Positions 36,901 through 49,930 are shown, counted from the first letter of the stretch. The stretch: 64,000 nucleotides of DNA from Neocallimastix lanati (nom. inval.) (GCA_016946835.1 JACVTC010000089.1:692501-756500), one strand, 5' to 3'. Notes: a model not told the origin generated them from the sequence alone. Made by a program: numbers and translations.

Positions 36901-39794
36901 ATAAAAAAATACGTTATAGTATAATAAATATAATATAAAATATATTATATAATTTAATATTTATCTTTGTAACACCTTAATAATTTTTATTAATTTATAG
37001 CCTTTGTTTATATATTATAAATTATATATTTAAATAGCATAATTTTATTTTAATTTTATACAGCAATTAAATATTTATTAACTTTATTCACAAATTTTTT
37101 TTTATAATAATAATATTAATAAATAATATTTAATAATCTTATTTGGAATATTTTTGAAAAAATTTTTTTTTCTAATAACAATTAATTAAATTAAAAAATA
37201 ATTAATTTACCGTTTTTAATTTAAAATTTATTAGATTTTTAATAATATATTAAAATATATTATTTGTATATATGTTTTATTCAAAAAAAGATTATTTAAA
37301 TTAAAAATGATGCCGTTTTAATATTTATAAATTTTTTTTTGTTATTCTATATATAGTAAATATAATAACATTAAATTATTTATATTAATACTCTATTTAT
37401 ATTACTAAATAATTATAATAAAAGAATATATATTATAAAATTTTTGAAATTATAAAATTATAAATTAAACAGAAATTGATGTATGTTATTTAAAAGTTAA
37501 TCTTTATTATATTTAATTCTTTTTTCTAATTTCTTTTTAAATAATCATTAATACTATTATTAAAAATTTTTTGAAAAGATAAATTCAAAATTCATTTTGC
37601 TAAAAATTTATATTTTCGTTAAATTTTATCTTTTTTTTTATAAAGAGCTACAAATCTATATTAAATATTTAATTGACTAAAAGAAAGTTAAAATAATTTA
37701 ATGGTTGGTTTTTGTTTGAGTTAATTGAATTAAAATATAAGATTATTACTTATATAGATACTTTTAAAGTAATAATATATATTAAAAAATAAAATATATA
37801 TATGGGAATATATTTTATAATTCTATAATAATGGTCATTTTTTGTTTTTTATTTATTTACATAATGTAAAATCAAGTAAAAAATATAAATTATATAAAAT
37901 ATTGAAAATTATTATTTATATTTATTAGAATTAATTTATATTGAAGTAAAAAAAAAGTATTTGTATCACTTTATCTTAAATATTATTGGAGAATTTATTT
38001 ACTAAAATTTAAAGTTTTCAATTAATATACAAAAAACGGCATATTATTTTAGAAGATAAAAAATTTTTATTCTTTTGAATTAAATTAAAAGTATATCTAT
38101 TTTTTAATATTCTTTTTTATATTTATGTTTATTCTTATCTTGATAAATTTATCAATTTTTTTTTTTTTACATTTTTTAACAATTTCACTAAATTTTTAAA
38201 ATATAATGTATATTTCAATAGATTAAAATAAAGCATTATAATGGTCTTAAATTCTATTACTTATAAAATAAATTATAAAAGAATAAATTTCCTTTTAATA
38301 ATTATATTTTAATAAAAAAAATCTATTAATATTAATATATCTTATATATTTTTAATTTTACTGTTGCTGTAATATACAATACAATAAGTTCCTTTAAATG
38401 TAATATTATAATTAAAATAATATTTTAATTTAAAATATCAATTTATTTTCTTTTCTATAGAAATTTTTTTAAAATAATTTTTTTTTGTATATATTTAATT
38501 TATTAAATAGAAGTATTTATTATTTTGTTTTTTTTCTTTTTAATTAATTATTAATTATAATAAATTATATATTTATTAGTAGTATATAATATTAATTTCA
38601 TTAATATTGTTATTAAATAATTTGTTAATTTATATTTAAATATATAGTATATAAAGGGTATATAAAGGAAATATTGAAAAAATATTTTTTAATCTATATA
38701 AATGTTTATCATCAATTAATAAAACCTTAATATTTCTAATTGTTACATTTGTAAAACCGTACATTTTATATTTAATAAGCTTCTATAATAATATATTAAA
38801 AACGGCTGTTGTTTTATTAAATTTAAAATTATTTTAATATATTATAAATATATATTCCTTCTTTATATATAATAAAAAATTAAAATCATAGCATCATAAT
38901 TCATTTTAAAATCCATTGTGCTATTATTTTCGATATTTATTTTATTTTCTATATTATTATATAATTATTGTTAAATATTATATAAAATATAATAATAAAA
39001 TAATTATTTAATAATAATAATAATAATAATATTTATAATTATTAAATTTTTTAATTTTAAACTAAATTATAGAAAAAAAAAATATTAAATTATTTTAATT
39101 ATACTAATTATTAAAAAAGAATTAATTTTTAATTTTTTATTGGGTTAAAAATTTTTAATTTTTTCATTTCCTTTTTTATATTTTTTTTTTTCCTTTTTTT
39201 TTTTTTTATTTTTTTATTTTTTTATTTTATTTTAAATTTACTTTATTTATTTTTTGTTTATATTTTACATATAAATTGTAAATTATTTCATTTAATTATT
39301 TAATCTTTCAAAAAAAATTATAATAAAATTGATTTTGTTTTATTATTTATTTTCCAAATATTTGTAATATAATATAAATTTATAAATTGAATGAAATAAT
39401 TTAATTATTTTTAATAATTGTTGTATATATTTATTTTTTATTAATTATTAATTTTCTTTGAAAGTTACTTGTACAAAAATCTTGAATTTTTAAGAATTAT
39501 ATCAAAAATTGAAGTACTCGTATATTTTATTTACATATTTTTTTATTAAAAAATTGTAAAAAAGTAAAATAGTAATCGTATAATACAAACAACATATAGG
39601 AAAAAAAAGTAGAATCAATATCGTTTAATATCTTTTATCTATATTTTTACATTTAACCCTGTATAGATAAAAGATAGACAATACTCTTTTTTTTTATTAT
39701 TTTTATTGGAAAAAATAATAGAAAAGAAAAAAAAAAATATTTTTTGTAAAATATAAAGTCAGAACTGTATATTTAAAGATATAAAAAACTAAAA
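36901..39794. other. Intergenic AT-rich DNA upstream of the LRR gene
   Basis: Nothing coding is visible in about 2.9 kb. The last part holds a perfect 15-bp-arm hairpin at 39629-39676, about 120 bp before the LRR gene start. Confidence 0.55.
39629..39676. promoter_or_regulatory. Hairpin upstream of LRR gene (possible regulatory element)
   Basis: tatcttttatctata (39629-39643) and its exact reverse complement (39662-39676) flank an 18-nt loop, about 120 bp upstream of the ATG at 39795. It could be a paired binding site for a GATA-type factor, since the arms contain agataaaagata, or a 5'-UTR hairpin. This is positional inference only. Confidence 0.35.
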
Positions 39795-42700
39795 ATGCTC
39801 AAGTTAAATATTGTCACATTAATAATAAATATTTGTATTATTCAAATATGTTGGGCTCAAACTGATTGTGATTATGTAAAGTTAATTTTTCAAAACTTTA
39901 ACAAAGGTTATGACGCCAACTGGGAAGATAATTCAATGAATTGTTGTAAAAATCTTATGGTTCAATGTAATAGGGATCAATCATATGTTACTAAATTGTA
40001 ATTATTAGAATTTTATTTTAATAATTAAATTTTGGAATTAAAAGAATTAAGAAGATATTTATTTTACATTAAATTAAATATTATATCGTTAAATATTTAT
40101 ATTAATTATCTTACTTCAAATGAAAAATATTTTATATATAATAAATAAAGAGCTTTCAAAACCTCAACTGCTGAAGGTACAATTCATGAAAGTATTGGTT
40201 CTCTTTCTATGCTTAGAGAACTGTAAGTAATTTAATTATTTATATTTTATATTTATTTTAAAATATAGAAAACTTTTAGTCTTTTATTAATTAAAATATC
40301 ATTTAATACTATATATAAAATAGTGATTTAGCAAATAATAGAATTAGAGGACAAATTCCAAGTACCATTGGTCAATTATCAAATTTAAAGATTTTGTATG
40401 TAATTTAAATTTAAAAATAAATAAAGCAAAATGATATGATTTATTAATTATTACCAAAAATATATTAATTTAAATATATATATATATATATTTTAAAAAA
40501 AGAAATCTTAGTGGTAATAAGCTCAATGGAACTATTCCAGAAAGTATTTATTCCTTGAGAAATCTCGAAACATTGTATGTTGTATAAATATAAAATAAAA
40601 AAAATTTATTTTAAATACTATTTATACTATTTATATTTATTATTTGATACTAAAATACATCGTTTTTATATAGAAATTTAGGAAGTAACGAATTAACTGG
40701 TGAAATTTCAAATACCATTGGTGCACTCTCCAATTTAGTTGATTTGTAAGAAAGAATTAATGATAAATTAATAATATTATATATATATAATCCTAATTAA
40801 TAAATTTTTAATATAATAGAGAATTAGGTAATAACAGATTTTCAGGTCAGCTTCCAGAAAGTCTTTACAGTATTTACAATCTTAATTCTTTGTAGGTTTA
40901 TTAATAATTTTTTCAGTTAATTTAAGCTGTTTTTATTAATATTAAATATTATTAATTTTAATAATATAAATAATAAATAGAGATTTATCAAATAATGAAT
41001 TAGAAGGAGTAATTTCTGAGAGCATTGGAAAGTTTTCAAATCTAGAAGTTTTGTAAGATTATTATAAATTTATTAAAATATATAACTTTATATATTTAAA
41101 AAACAAGAAAACAAGCAAACAAAAACTAATATATATATTTTTTAATATTAATATTAATAGATATTTAAATAATAACCATTTCACTGGTGATATTCCAAAT
41201 GGTTTCTATAATCTTTCAAAGTTATTTTATTGGTAAATTTTTTTTCTTTTTTTAAAACAAAAAAATGTAAAAATTATATTCATTACTAATATATAAATAT
41301 TTGGATTATTTTTTATTCATTAAAGTTATTTAAATTCTAATGGATTAACCGGTTCTATCTCACCAAATATTAAGAATATGAAATCTTTAAGAAAAATGTA
41401 AAATTTTTAATTTTTGTTAATAAATTATTATGACAGTGATGAAAAGTGTATAAATATTAATAAATATTATATATATCATTTTCAATAGTAATTTAAGTAG
41501 TAATTATCTTATGGGTGAAATACCAGCAGCCATTGGTAGTTTAAGAAATTTAAGACAACTGTATGTTTCTATTTATAAATAATAATATAATAAAAGTATA
41601 ATATTTTAATAAATATATATATTTATTTTTTTTAGTTATATTGGATACAATAAATTATCTGGTTCAATTCCAAAGGAAATTGGTAACCTACTTAAATTAA
41701 CTTATATGTAAGTTTAAAATGATATATATATATATATATTTTATAGATGTTATCAAAATTAAATATAATAATCTTTTTTGATTAATTGTTATTATTAAAA
41801 AATAGTAATTTAAAATCTAATGAACTTACTGGCACTATTCCAAGTTCACTTTCTGATTTAAGTAAATTAACTACTTTGTAAGTAATTATTGAATAGAATT
41901 TTTTTTTTTTTATTTTAATAAAAAAAATATTTAAGTAACATTTTAACAATATTATTATTTAATTTAGATATTTATCTGGTAATCAAGGTTTAATTGGAAG
42001 TATTCCAGAAGTTAGTAAAGTTATTTCATGTGATTACTCTAATACTCAGTTATGTATTGATCCTGAATTTGTTGGTAAATTATGTCAATCTACTTTGACT
42101 ACATGCACAGGTACCAATGTTCCAACTAATCCTCCAGCAAATGATAATAATATCAGTAACAATGAAAACAATAACAACGATAACAATAATACTATTACTA
42201 ATGATGTTCCATCAAAGTTCTCTAATGATTGTGATATTCTCAAGGGTATTTTTACTAGTTTAAATTTAAGTGCTACTTGGAAAAATGAGTCAATGAAATG
42301 TTGTAATGATGATACAATTATTTGCAGTACTGTTGATGACGTTTTACGTATTACTAAAATGTAAACATATAAATTATATATAATTAATATTAAATTATGA
42401 AAATATATTAATATTTTTTTTAATATTGAATTATAATAGTAATTTAAGTGATAAGAATATTATGGGTACTTTACCGAATACTATAACATTACTTACTGGT
42501 CTTAGATATTTGTAAGTATAAGTTTTTTTTTTTTTTTATTTTAAAATATATATATATATATATATTGATTTATTATATAAAATTCTTATTTTAAATTACT
42601 AGAAATATTGAAAACAATCAAATTACTGGTGAAATTCCAACTGATATTGGTACTTTAGTTAATCTTAATACTTTGTAAGTTTTTATTATATATATAGTTT

Positions 42701-44117
42701 TTTTTTAATTTTTTATTAATAAATTTATTTAATATATATTAAAAAATAGGGATTTAGCTTTTAATTCACTTAGTGGAACAATTCCAGAAAGTGTTGGAAC
42801 TTTAACTAAATTAGAAAATTTAGCTTTAAATGATAATGGTTTTACTGGAATTATTCCAGATAGTATTTGTTCTCTTACAAAATTAAAAAGTTTATATTTA
42901 GAAAATAATCAATTAACTGGTAATATACCAACATATATTGGCAAATTAACTAAGCTTGAAACTTTGTAAGTAGTTATAAATTTATATATATATATATATA
43001 TTTTATTTTTTTAAACGAAATACTTATAATTCATACGTATATTAATATTTAATTTATAAAAGATCATTGAATAAAAATTTACTTGATGGTCCTATTCCGG
43101 ATTTATCAACTTTAAAAGCATTAAAATATCTTATATTATCTAAGAATAAGTTAGCTTCTTTAATAAATGAAGCTATTTCTGCCCTTCCACCGACTCTCAC
43201 ATGGCTGTATGTATATCAATTTTAATAAATACATAAAAGTTAATTAAAAAAATAAATTAACATTATTATATATATATTTATATATATTTAATTATATTAT
43301 AGTGAATTGAATGATAATGAATTATATGGATATGTTCCAGATAAAATTAGTAGTTTAAAGAACTTAATTTATTTGTAAGTAATTTCATAAATTAATTATC
43401 TAAATAAAAAATTAATATTAATTTTTTATTTTTTTTATTATTAGAAATCTTTCAAACAATAAAATCACTGGTAATATTCCTAATACTATTGGTAAATTGA
43501 AGGAACTTGAATATTTAGTATTAAACGATAACAGTTTTTCTGGTGTTTTACCAGATTATGTTAATACATTAGCTAAATTAAAAACATTAAAATTGTCAAA
43601 TAATTCATTATTAAGTGGTTACTTAACAAATTATGCTACTCTATTAATTTGTGAGGCTGGTCAAACTAAATTATGTACTTCACCAGAGTCGATTTGTAAA
43701 TCTTCCACTTCTATTTGTACTGCAGAAGAGGTTAATAAATACGAAAAAATTATAGAAGAATTAAAGAAGAACGAAGGCTATAGTCTTGATGATGAAGATG
43801 TTGATGTTATGATTAATGAGAATGATGGTGATATTCCAAATATTGATGTTACTAACACTAATACAAACACCAATATTAACACTAATACTAACACTAATAT
43901 TAACACTAACACTAACACTAACACTAATACTAATACTAATATTGATGTTCAAGAACCAGAAGAAGAAGAAGATGATGACGATGAAGATATTGATTATGAT
44001 GTTCTTGAGGATCATGTTGATGATTCAAAACCAATTAGGAAGCCAAAGAATAGTGGTAATAGCCACAAAACTAATAACAATAATATTAGTAAAAATAATA
44101 ACAGCCACATCAATAAC

Positions 44118-44172
<55 letters not shown>

Positions 44173-47100
44173 TCAATAACAATAATGTTCCAAATATTCC
44201 TCAAAAAGAAGAAGAGGATGAAGAAGAAGATGAGGAATATGAAGAAGAAGATTATGATGAGGAAGAAGAACAAACTAATGGTGGAGAAAAACATGTTCCA
44301 GTTATTGAATATGTTGAAGAAATTACCACTGGAGTCCCAGAGGTTAACAAAAATAATGAAGATAAAAACAAGAATCAAGAACCAAATAATACTGAAACGG
44401 AAAATAATAAGAATGAAGAAATTAATAAAAATATCGAAAGCAGTTTATTATTATCAAATACTCCAAAAATTATCGAAGATGTTCTTGATAATACTCTTAA
44501 TGAAACTTCAAAAACTTCTACTAATTCAAGTAAAACTGAAAATTCTACAAGAACAAATGCTAGGTTTAATGGATTTAATGGATTCGATGGTGTTGAAAAT
44601 CCATTCTTAGGTTTGAACAAAAATCATAGATTTACTAAAACTACAACTAGTACTTCAATTATTACTTCTACTAAATCTTTACCTGAAACTCAATCATCTT
44701 CTATTGAAGAAACTAATTCTGTTTTTGGTTCTGATAAAACAAGCGCAATTCCAAGTGTTACTTCATCTGAATTTATATATACCTCAACATCAACATCGGC
44801 ATCAACCTTAACTTCAACATCAACATCATTTACAACTGAAACTCAAGCAAATGAAGAAAAAGAAATTAATGATTTAAAGGAGGAGACTAAGAAAGATAAT
44901 ATGTCTGAAGAAAAATCAGTTGATATGCATAATTTATTAGAAGATTCAAAAGTTAGTCTTTCATCTCATTCTAACAAAGGTAACTTGGATATTCTACCTG
45001 ATAATGAAGAAAATTTCATTAATGGCACCAAAAAAAGTAATGAAACTGTTACTCAAGGTGATATTGAAAATCAAAATGATATTAAGGGAAAAGAAAGTAT
45101 TATTAATAATACTAAGAAAAATAATGAAACTGATATTCCAATGGAAATTGAAAATACAAATGGAGTTAAGGGAAAAGAAAGTATTATTAATACTAAACAA
45201 AGAAATGAAACTGATATTCAAGTAGATATTGAAAGTCTAAATGGAAGAAAAAGTATAAATGAAACTGATAGTCAAGTCGATATTAATGTTCCGAATGGAG
45301 ATAAGGGAAAAGAAAGTATTAATGACATTAAGAAAAATGATGAAACTGATACTCAAATAGATATTGAAATTCCAAATAGAGATAAGGGAGAAGAAAATAT
45401 TAAAGACACCAAGAAAATCAGTGAAACTGATACTCAAGTCGATATTGATATTCCAATTGGAGTTAAGGGAGAAGAAAGTATTAATGACATTAAGAAAAAT
45501 AATGAAACTGATACTCAAGTGGATATTGAAATTCCAAATAGAGTTAATGGAGAAGAAAATATTAAAGACACCAAGAAAATCAGTGAAAATGATACTCAAA
45601 TGGATATTGATATTCCAAATAGAGTAAAGGGGGAAGAAAATATTAAAGACATCAAAGAAAGTAATGAAAATGGTGCTCAAGCTGATAGTGAAGTTCAAAA
45701 AGAAGTAAAGGACAAGGAAAGTAATGAAAATGATGGTCAAGTTGATGCTGAAATTCCAAAAGAAGCTAAGGGAAAAGAAAGTATTATTGATAATATCAAA
45801 AAAAGTAATGAAACTGATACTCAAGTTGATATTGAAGATCCAAAAGAAATTAAGGGAAAAACAAGTATTATTAGTAACATTAAAAAGAGTAATGAAACTG
45901 ATACTCAAGTTGATATTGAAGATCCAAAAGAAATTAAGGGAAAAACAAGTATTATTAGTAACATTAAAAAGAGTAATGAAACTGATACTCAAGTTGATAT
46001 TGAAGATCCAAAAGAAATTAAGGGAAAAACAAGTATTATTAGTAACATTAAAAAGAGTAATGAAACTGATACTCAAGTTGATATTGAAGATCCAAAAGAA
46101 ATCAAGGGAAAAACAAGTATTATTAGTAACATTAAAAAAAGTAATGAAACTGATACTCAAGTTGATATTGAAGATCCAAAAGAAGTCAAGGAAAAAGCAA
46201 GCTTTATTAAAAATACCCAAAAAAGTGATGAAATTGATGCCCAAATTGGTATTCCAATGCCAAGTAGGATTATGGGAAAAAATATGGTTATTAATGGAAT
46301 TCAAGAAAGTAATGATAATAACCAAGTAAACAATAAATTTTTAGGTAATAATGAAAAGTCCTCTTTTTTAAATAAAAATATTTTTGAAATTGATTTAAAA
46401 AGTCCAACATATGAAGAAAAGTATCATGAAAATACTAAGGAACAAAATAAACCAACAACTGATTATGCAGTAGGATTTATTGATAATAGTATGGATGATG
46501 ATTTTAATAACAAAATAGATATAAGTGTTGATGAAAAGCCTTATGATGATTTATTTGATGATATTGATTCAGATTCAAATAGACAGAATTTTATAAAAGA
46601 TGAAGATATTGTTAAATTTGGTATGGTTGATGAAATAATTGATGATGATATTTATAATGGTAGTGTTACAGAGAATATATTTTCATCTCAAGGAAATGCT
46701 ATTATTAATGAAAATAAGTCAACTACAAAAAATACTTCATATAGAGTTATACGCTCAACTAAAACTATTAAAGCAACAAAATCATTACCAGGTAAATCTG
46801 TCGAAACTAATATTAATGGATCTAAGACTTTACCAAATAAATCAAACAATGAATCATTAGAAGATATTATAAATAATGATCCATATTTAAAGGATATAAA
46901 GGATTTACTTTCCTTATTGGTGCAACCAAAGCGTAATACATATGAATCTATAAGATCACGTGGAAGAATTGAAACTTCTAAAACAGTACCATTAAGATAT
47001 TTACCAACAAAATCTTTAGATCCATTTGAAAGAATTGAAACTTCTAACGCAGTAGCATCAAAAAATATACCAATAGAAAATTTAAAATCATCAAAAAGAA

Positions 47101-47573
47101 TTGAAACTTTAAAAACCATTCCATCAAAACATTTACCAACAAAGTCTTTAGAACCACATGAAAATATTATAAGTACTAAATCAATTCTTTCAAAACATTT
47201 ACCAATAGAAACTATAGAATCACCAAAAATAATTAAAACTTCTAAAACAGTACCATCAAAACATATACCAATAGAAACTATAAAATCACCAAAAAGAATT
47301 GAAACTTCTAAAACAGTACCCTCAAAACGTTTACTAGAAGAATATTTAAAATTACATGAAAATAATGAAAAATATGAATCAATTGCAAAAACTAAATCTT
47401 TAACAACTGATTTTATTACTAAATCATATAAATTTACCACTACAAGAACTACCACCAAAAGTAGAAGTAAAATAACTACTGTTTCATCATTAAAACAAAC
47501 TTTAACTTCGACTGATACTGATGAATTAGAAGTTAATAAGTTTAATTCATATCATCTTCATCATAATTATTAA
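39795..47573 (+). CDS. Secreted giant LRR protein, 19 exons
   Basis: Exons: 39795-39997, 40151-40222, 40324-40395, 40503-40574, 40674-40745, 40820-40891, 40981-41052, 41161-41232, 41326-41397, 41489-41560, 41636-41707, 41806-41877, 41968-42360, 42440-42511, 42603-42674, 42750-42965, 43063-43206, 43303-43374, 43445-47573. All introns are phase 2; the joined frame is 2030 residues. A signal peptide (1-22, ending WAQT) precedes a Cys-rich N-cap (SMNCCKNLMVQC). Then come about 12 plant-type LRRs (consensus LxLxxNxLxGxIPxxIxxLxxL), a Cys-rich C-cap, an Asn-rich linker, a second N-cap (SMKCCNDDTIIC), about 10 more LRRs and a second C-cap. The tail (about 700-2030) has Asn-Thr repeats, acidic stretches, poly-Asn, five near-identical 28-residue repeats, and Thr/Ser/Lys repeats built on KTVPSKHLP. 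No transmembrane helix or GPI signal is apparent, so it is probably secreted or wall-bound. Ligand unknown. Confidence 0.85.
44110..44175 (+). repeat. AAT coding microsatellite (poly-Asn) in LRR tail
   Basis: About 20 consecutive Asn codons, nearly all AAT, inside the terminal exon, flanked by acidic repeats. Other frames give poly-Ile shadows. Confidence 0.9.
45800..46223 (+). repeat. Five tandem 84-bp coding repeats
   Basis: The word agtaatgaaactgatactca recurs exactly every 84 bp at 45804, 45888, 45972, 46056 and 46140, and the first four units are almost identical at DNA level. Each encodes a 28-residue unit (SNETDTQVDIEDPKEIKGKT ...). Older diverged versions precede them from about 45020 with a less regular period of about 25-40 residues. 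DNA near-identity, including synonymous sites, points to recent unit amplification. Confidence 0.9.
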
Positions 47574-48090
47574 GAAGAAATTAATTTTTAGAAATATAAT
47601 AATAAAATTATATAAAATATAATACATATTACTTTAAAAATATTGAATTATCGGGAAAAATAATAAAAATAAAAAATAATAATAATAAGAAGTTATTAAT
47701 ATATTAATATCTTTTTATATAAATTGAAAAAAAAAATATATAAAATTTATTTATTTAATTTTTTATTAAATAGTTTTAAATTTTTATATAAATGTTATTT
47801 TTTTATTATTATTAAAACTTTTATATTGTTATAACTATCAAAATAAATATATTTTTATTATTTTTATTATTTTTATTATTTTTATTATTTTTTTTAATAT
47901 AATACCTTTTATCAATTTTTTTTTTTAAATTTAGTCATATTTTGTAATTAATTATAAATAATAAAATATCTGTTGAATAAATAAAAAAAAATATTAAGAC
48001 AAAAAAAATTTATCTTTTAATGTTTTTATATGAAATTTTTAAAAATTATATAATATTAATTTCTATTTTTGTCTTTATTATATTTCTTAC
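47574..48090. other. Intergenic AT-rich DNA after the LRR gene
   Basis: 3' flank of the LRR gene. AT-rich with an (ATTTTT)n-like stretch at 47850-47895. No other feature seen. Confidence 0.6.
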
Positions 48091-48186
48091 ATATAAATGA
48101 TTTATATAAATGATTTATATTCACATCATCGTACTAATAATTACTTTATAATGAGTAATTCAATTTTTGATGATCTTTCTTGTGGT

Positions 48187-48330
48187 TCAGGGGAGTTTAG
48201 TGGATACCACATTATCTTTTTTAAAGATGTTACTTTTTTGTTTTATTATTTCAGATTTATCTATAGTGATTATGTTACGACGCATAGTATATATCACACC
48301 GAAATTTTTTTAACTTTTTAAACTTAATTA
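48187..48330 (+). repeat. Left copy of a direct repeat flanking the LINE relic
   Basis: gagtttagtggataccacat and aaagatgttactt match gagtttagtggacaacacac and aaagatgttactt at 49783-49828, on the same strand about 1.59 kb away. The similarity fades through the next 80 bp (gcatagta ... gaaat). The short plus frame covering it (48097-48321) is not a recognisable protein. Confidence 0.5.
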
Positions 48331-48339
48331 ATATACTTC

Positions 48340-49440
48340 ATCTAAAGCACGTGCTCGATTTGCTTCAATATTATCAAATGAATTTCCTATTAAAAAAGGA
48401 GTTCGTCAAGGTTGTCCATTATCTCCAATCTTATTGTTTTGGAAGTGTATTCTCTTCCCTGTCTAAAAAAAAAAAAAAAAAAAAAAAAATCTCCAATCTT
48501 ATTCAATTTATTCGTCAATGATATACTAAATAACTGTGAAAAGTATGGTGTTAGTATTGGAAGAAAAAAATGTTGTGGTGGACTCTTTGCTGATGATGTT
48601 GTTTTCATTGCTCCGAGTGCAAAAAATTTAGAAAAATTATTAAAAAAGGTACATTAATGGGCTAATTTAAATGAAATGACTTTTGGTATTGAAAAATGTG
48701 CAACTATGGTTATAAAACCAATGAACTTCCAATCTCCTCCAAATTATAGTGACCCAACCTTCTATTTAGGAATGAATGCTATTCCAAAAGTTTCTAGTTA
48801 TGTTTATCTAGGTATTCCTTTTTCAGATGATTTTTTATTAGAACACATTATATCTCACATGCATTTTAAAGTTAGAAAATCCCTTCTTTCATTTACACGT
48901 TTCTTTTCAAATAAACTTATTCCTATTGTATACAAGAAAAAGGTTCTTCATTCTTTTGTTATTAGTAAAGTTATTTATTATTCTCCTCTACTTGGTTTCA
49001 AACAAATCTAGAACGGCTAGAATTCAAATATTAATTAATACTGGTCTATTTTGGGGTATCGGTTCCTTCTCTAAAAATGGTAAAATAAATTCAGAAAACA
49101 ACGACTATATTAGACATAATTCTACTATGAGTACTTATGCTTTATCTTGAGATCTAAGTATCCCTCCTATTGCTGGTATCTGCGCAGCCTTACAGATTAA
49201 ATCATTTGCAAAATGGAGTAAATCAAACTGTATTATAAATAATCTTATTAAATCTATTCCCAAAATATCTTATATTATTCCTGGAAAAAATAATCCAGAA
49301 TTTTGTACAAAAAAATCAAAAAACATAAATGTGTAAAAATATGACGATATTTTAGAACGTTACTGGAAATCAGTTTCCAAATTTCAAGGTATTAAAGGTC
49401 AAATCTACGATAGTAACAGGTTCTGATTTTAATGATTATA
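48340..49440 (+). pseudogene. LINE-type reverse transcriptase relic
   Basis: Coding fragments read SSKARARF, FPIKKGVRQGCPLSP at 48385-48430 (RT motif 4), then FADDVVF at 48589-48606 (catalytic DD pair), AKNLEKLLKKVH, a stop, and MTFGIEKCATM (48676 on). VYLGIPFSDDFLLEHI and KVLHSFVISKVIYYSPLLGF follow, then more fragments to 49435. Stops and frameshifts, plus a 53-bp retro-insertion at 48436-48488, make it inactive. The motifs and order place it with non-LTR elements; clade undetermined. It is the same family as the relic at 13.1-15.4 kb, but better preserved. Confidence 0.75.
48421..48503 (+). mobile_element. 53-bp poly(A) retro-insertion with 15-bp target duplication
   Basis: atctccaatcttatt at 48421-48435 is repeated exactly at 48489-48503. 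Between them lies gttttggaagtgtattctct, then tccctgtct and about 24 A. Removing the insert and one duplicate restores continuity of the RT coding frame around the conserved Pro-Leu-Ser-Pro motif, which proves insertion. This is the classic footprint of target-primed reverse transcription of a severely 5'-truncated RNA. Confidence 0.9.
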
Positions 49441-49745
49441 TCAATCATTATATATATTTGTTCCTTCTTGGTGGGACTTTAGCTTTAAATGAACTATATT
49501 TCGATAGTGGGGAACAGAGACAATTAAATGAACTACTTTTCAAAGGTTCATCTGAGTCACCTGTTCCAAAAATTGTAGGCTTGGTGGAATTCATAACTAG
49601 CGCAATACCTATCATAAGTAGTTCGTTTGAGCTATCATTTGATAGGTATACCAAATTACCAAACTTAACCAAGAGCGTCGATGTCTGTACTGATAAGGTA
49701 TAATGATAATACAGGATCAGCATCTATTTCTACGAAGGGTGAATC
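49441..49745. other. Unassigned moderately complex segment after the LINE relic
   Basis: Less AT-rich, with overlapping frames on both strands (plus 49458-49703 and minus 49448-49723, 81 and 91 residues). Neither shows a family I recognise. It may be LINE 3' region or a captured gene fragment. Confidence 0.4.
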
Positions 49746-49778
49746 TCGTCTTAGTAGTTCAATAAAATGATGAATCCT

Positions 49779-49930
49779 AGGAGAGTTTAGTGGACAACAC
49801 ACTATCTATTTTAAAGATGTTACTTCTAGGTTTTATTACTATTTTATTTGTTAGGAAGGGAAAATTCCCGCATAGTACAACTTGCAGAAATACATAGTAT
49901 TTTTGAATTTTTTATTTTTTATTTTTTAAC
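49779..49930 (+). repeat. Right copy of the direct repeat flanking the LINE relic
   Basis: See the entry at 48187. Similarity is clear over gagtttagtgg...aaagatgttactt and weak afterwards. Possible explanations are decayed LTR-like repeats, two copies of a short element, or a local duplication. I found no TG...CA ends or primer-binding site. Confidence 0.45.

Noticed and set aside
43816-44610. 264-residue plus-strand ORF within the LRR gene
   Set aside because: Out-of-frame shadow of the repetitive acidic and Asn-Thr tail; poly-Leu/Ile/Met composition.
45237-46325. 362-residue minus-strand ORF with perfect internal repeats
   Set aside because: Antisense of the 84-bp coding repeats. The sense frame is continuous with the spliced LRR gene, whereas this one has Phe/Ile/Asn-only composition.
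46688-47458. 256-residue minus-strand ORF
   Set aside because: Antisense shadow of the Thr/Ser/Lys-rich repeats at the end of the LRR protein.
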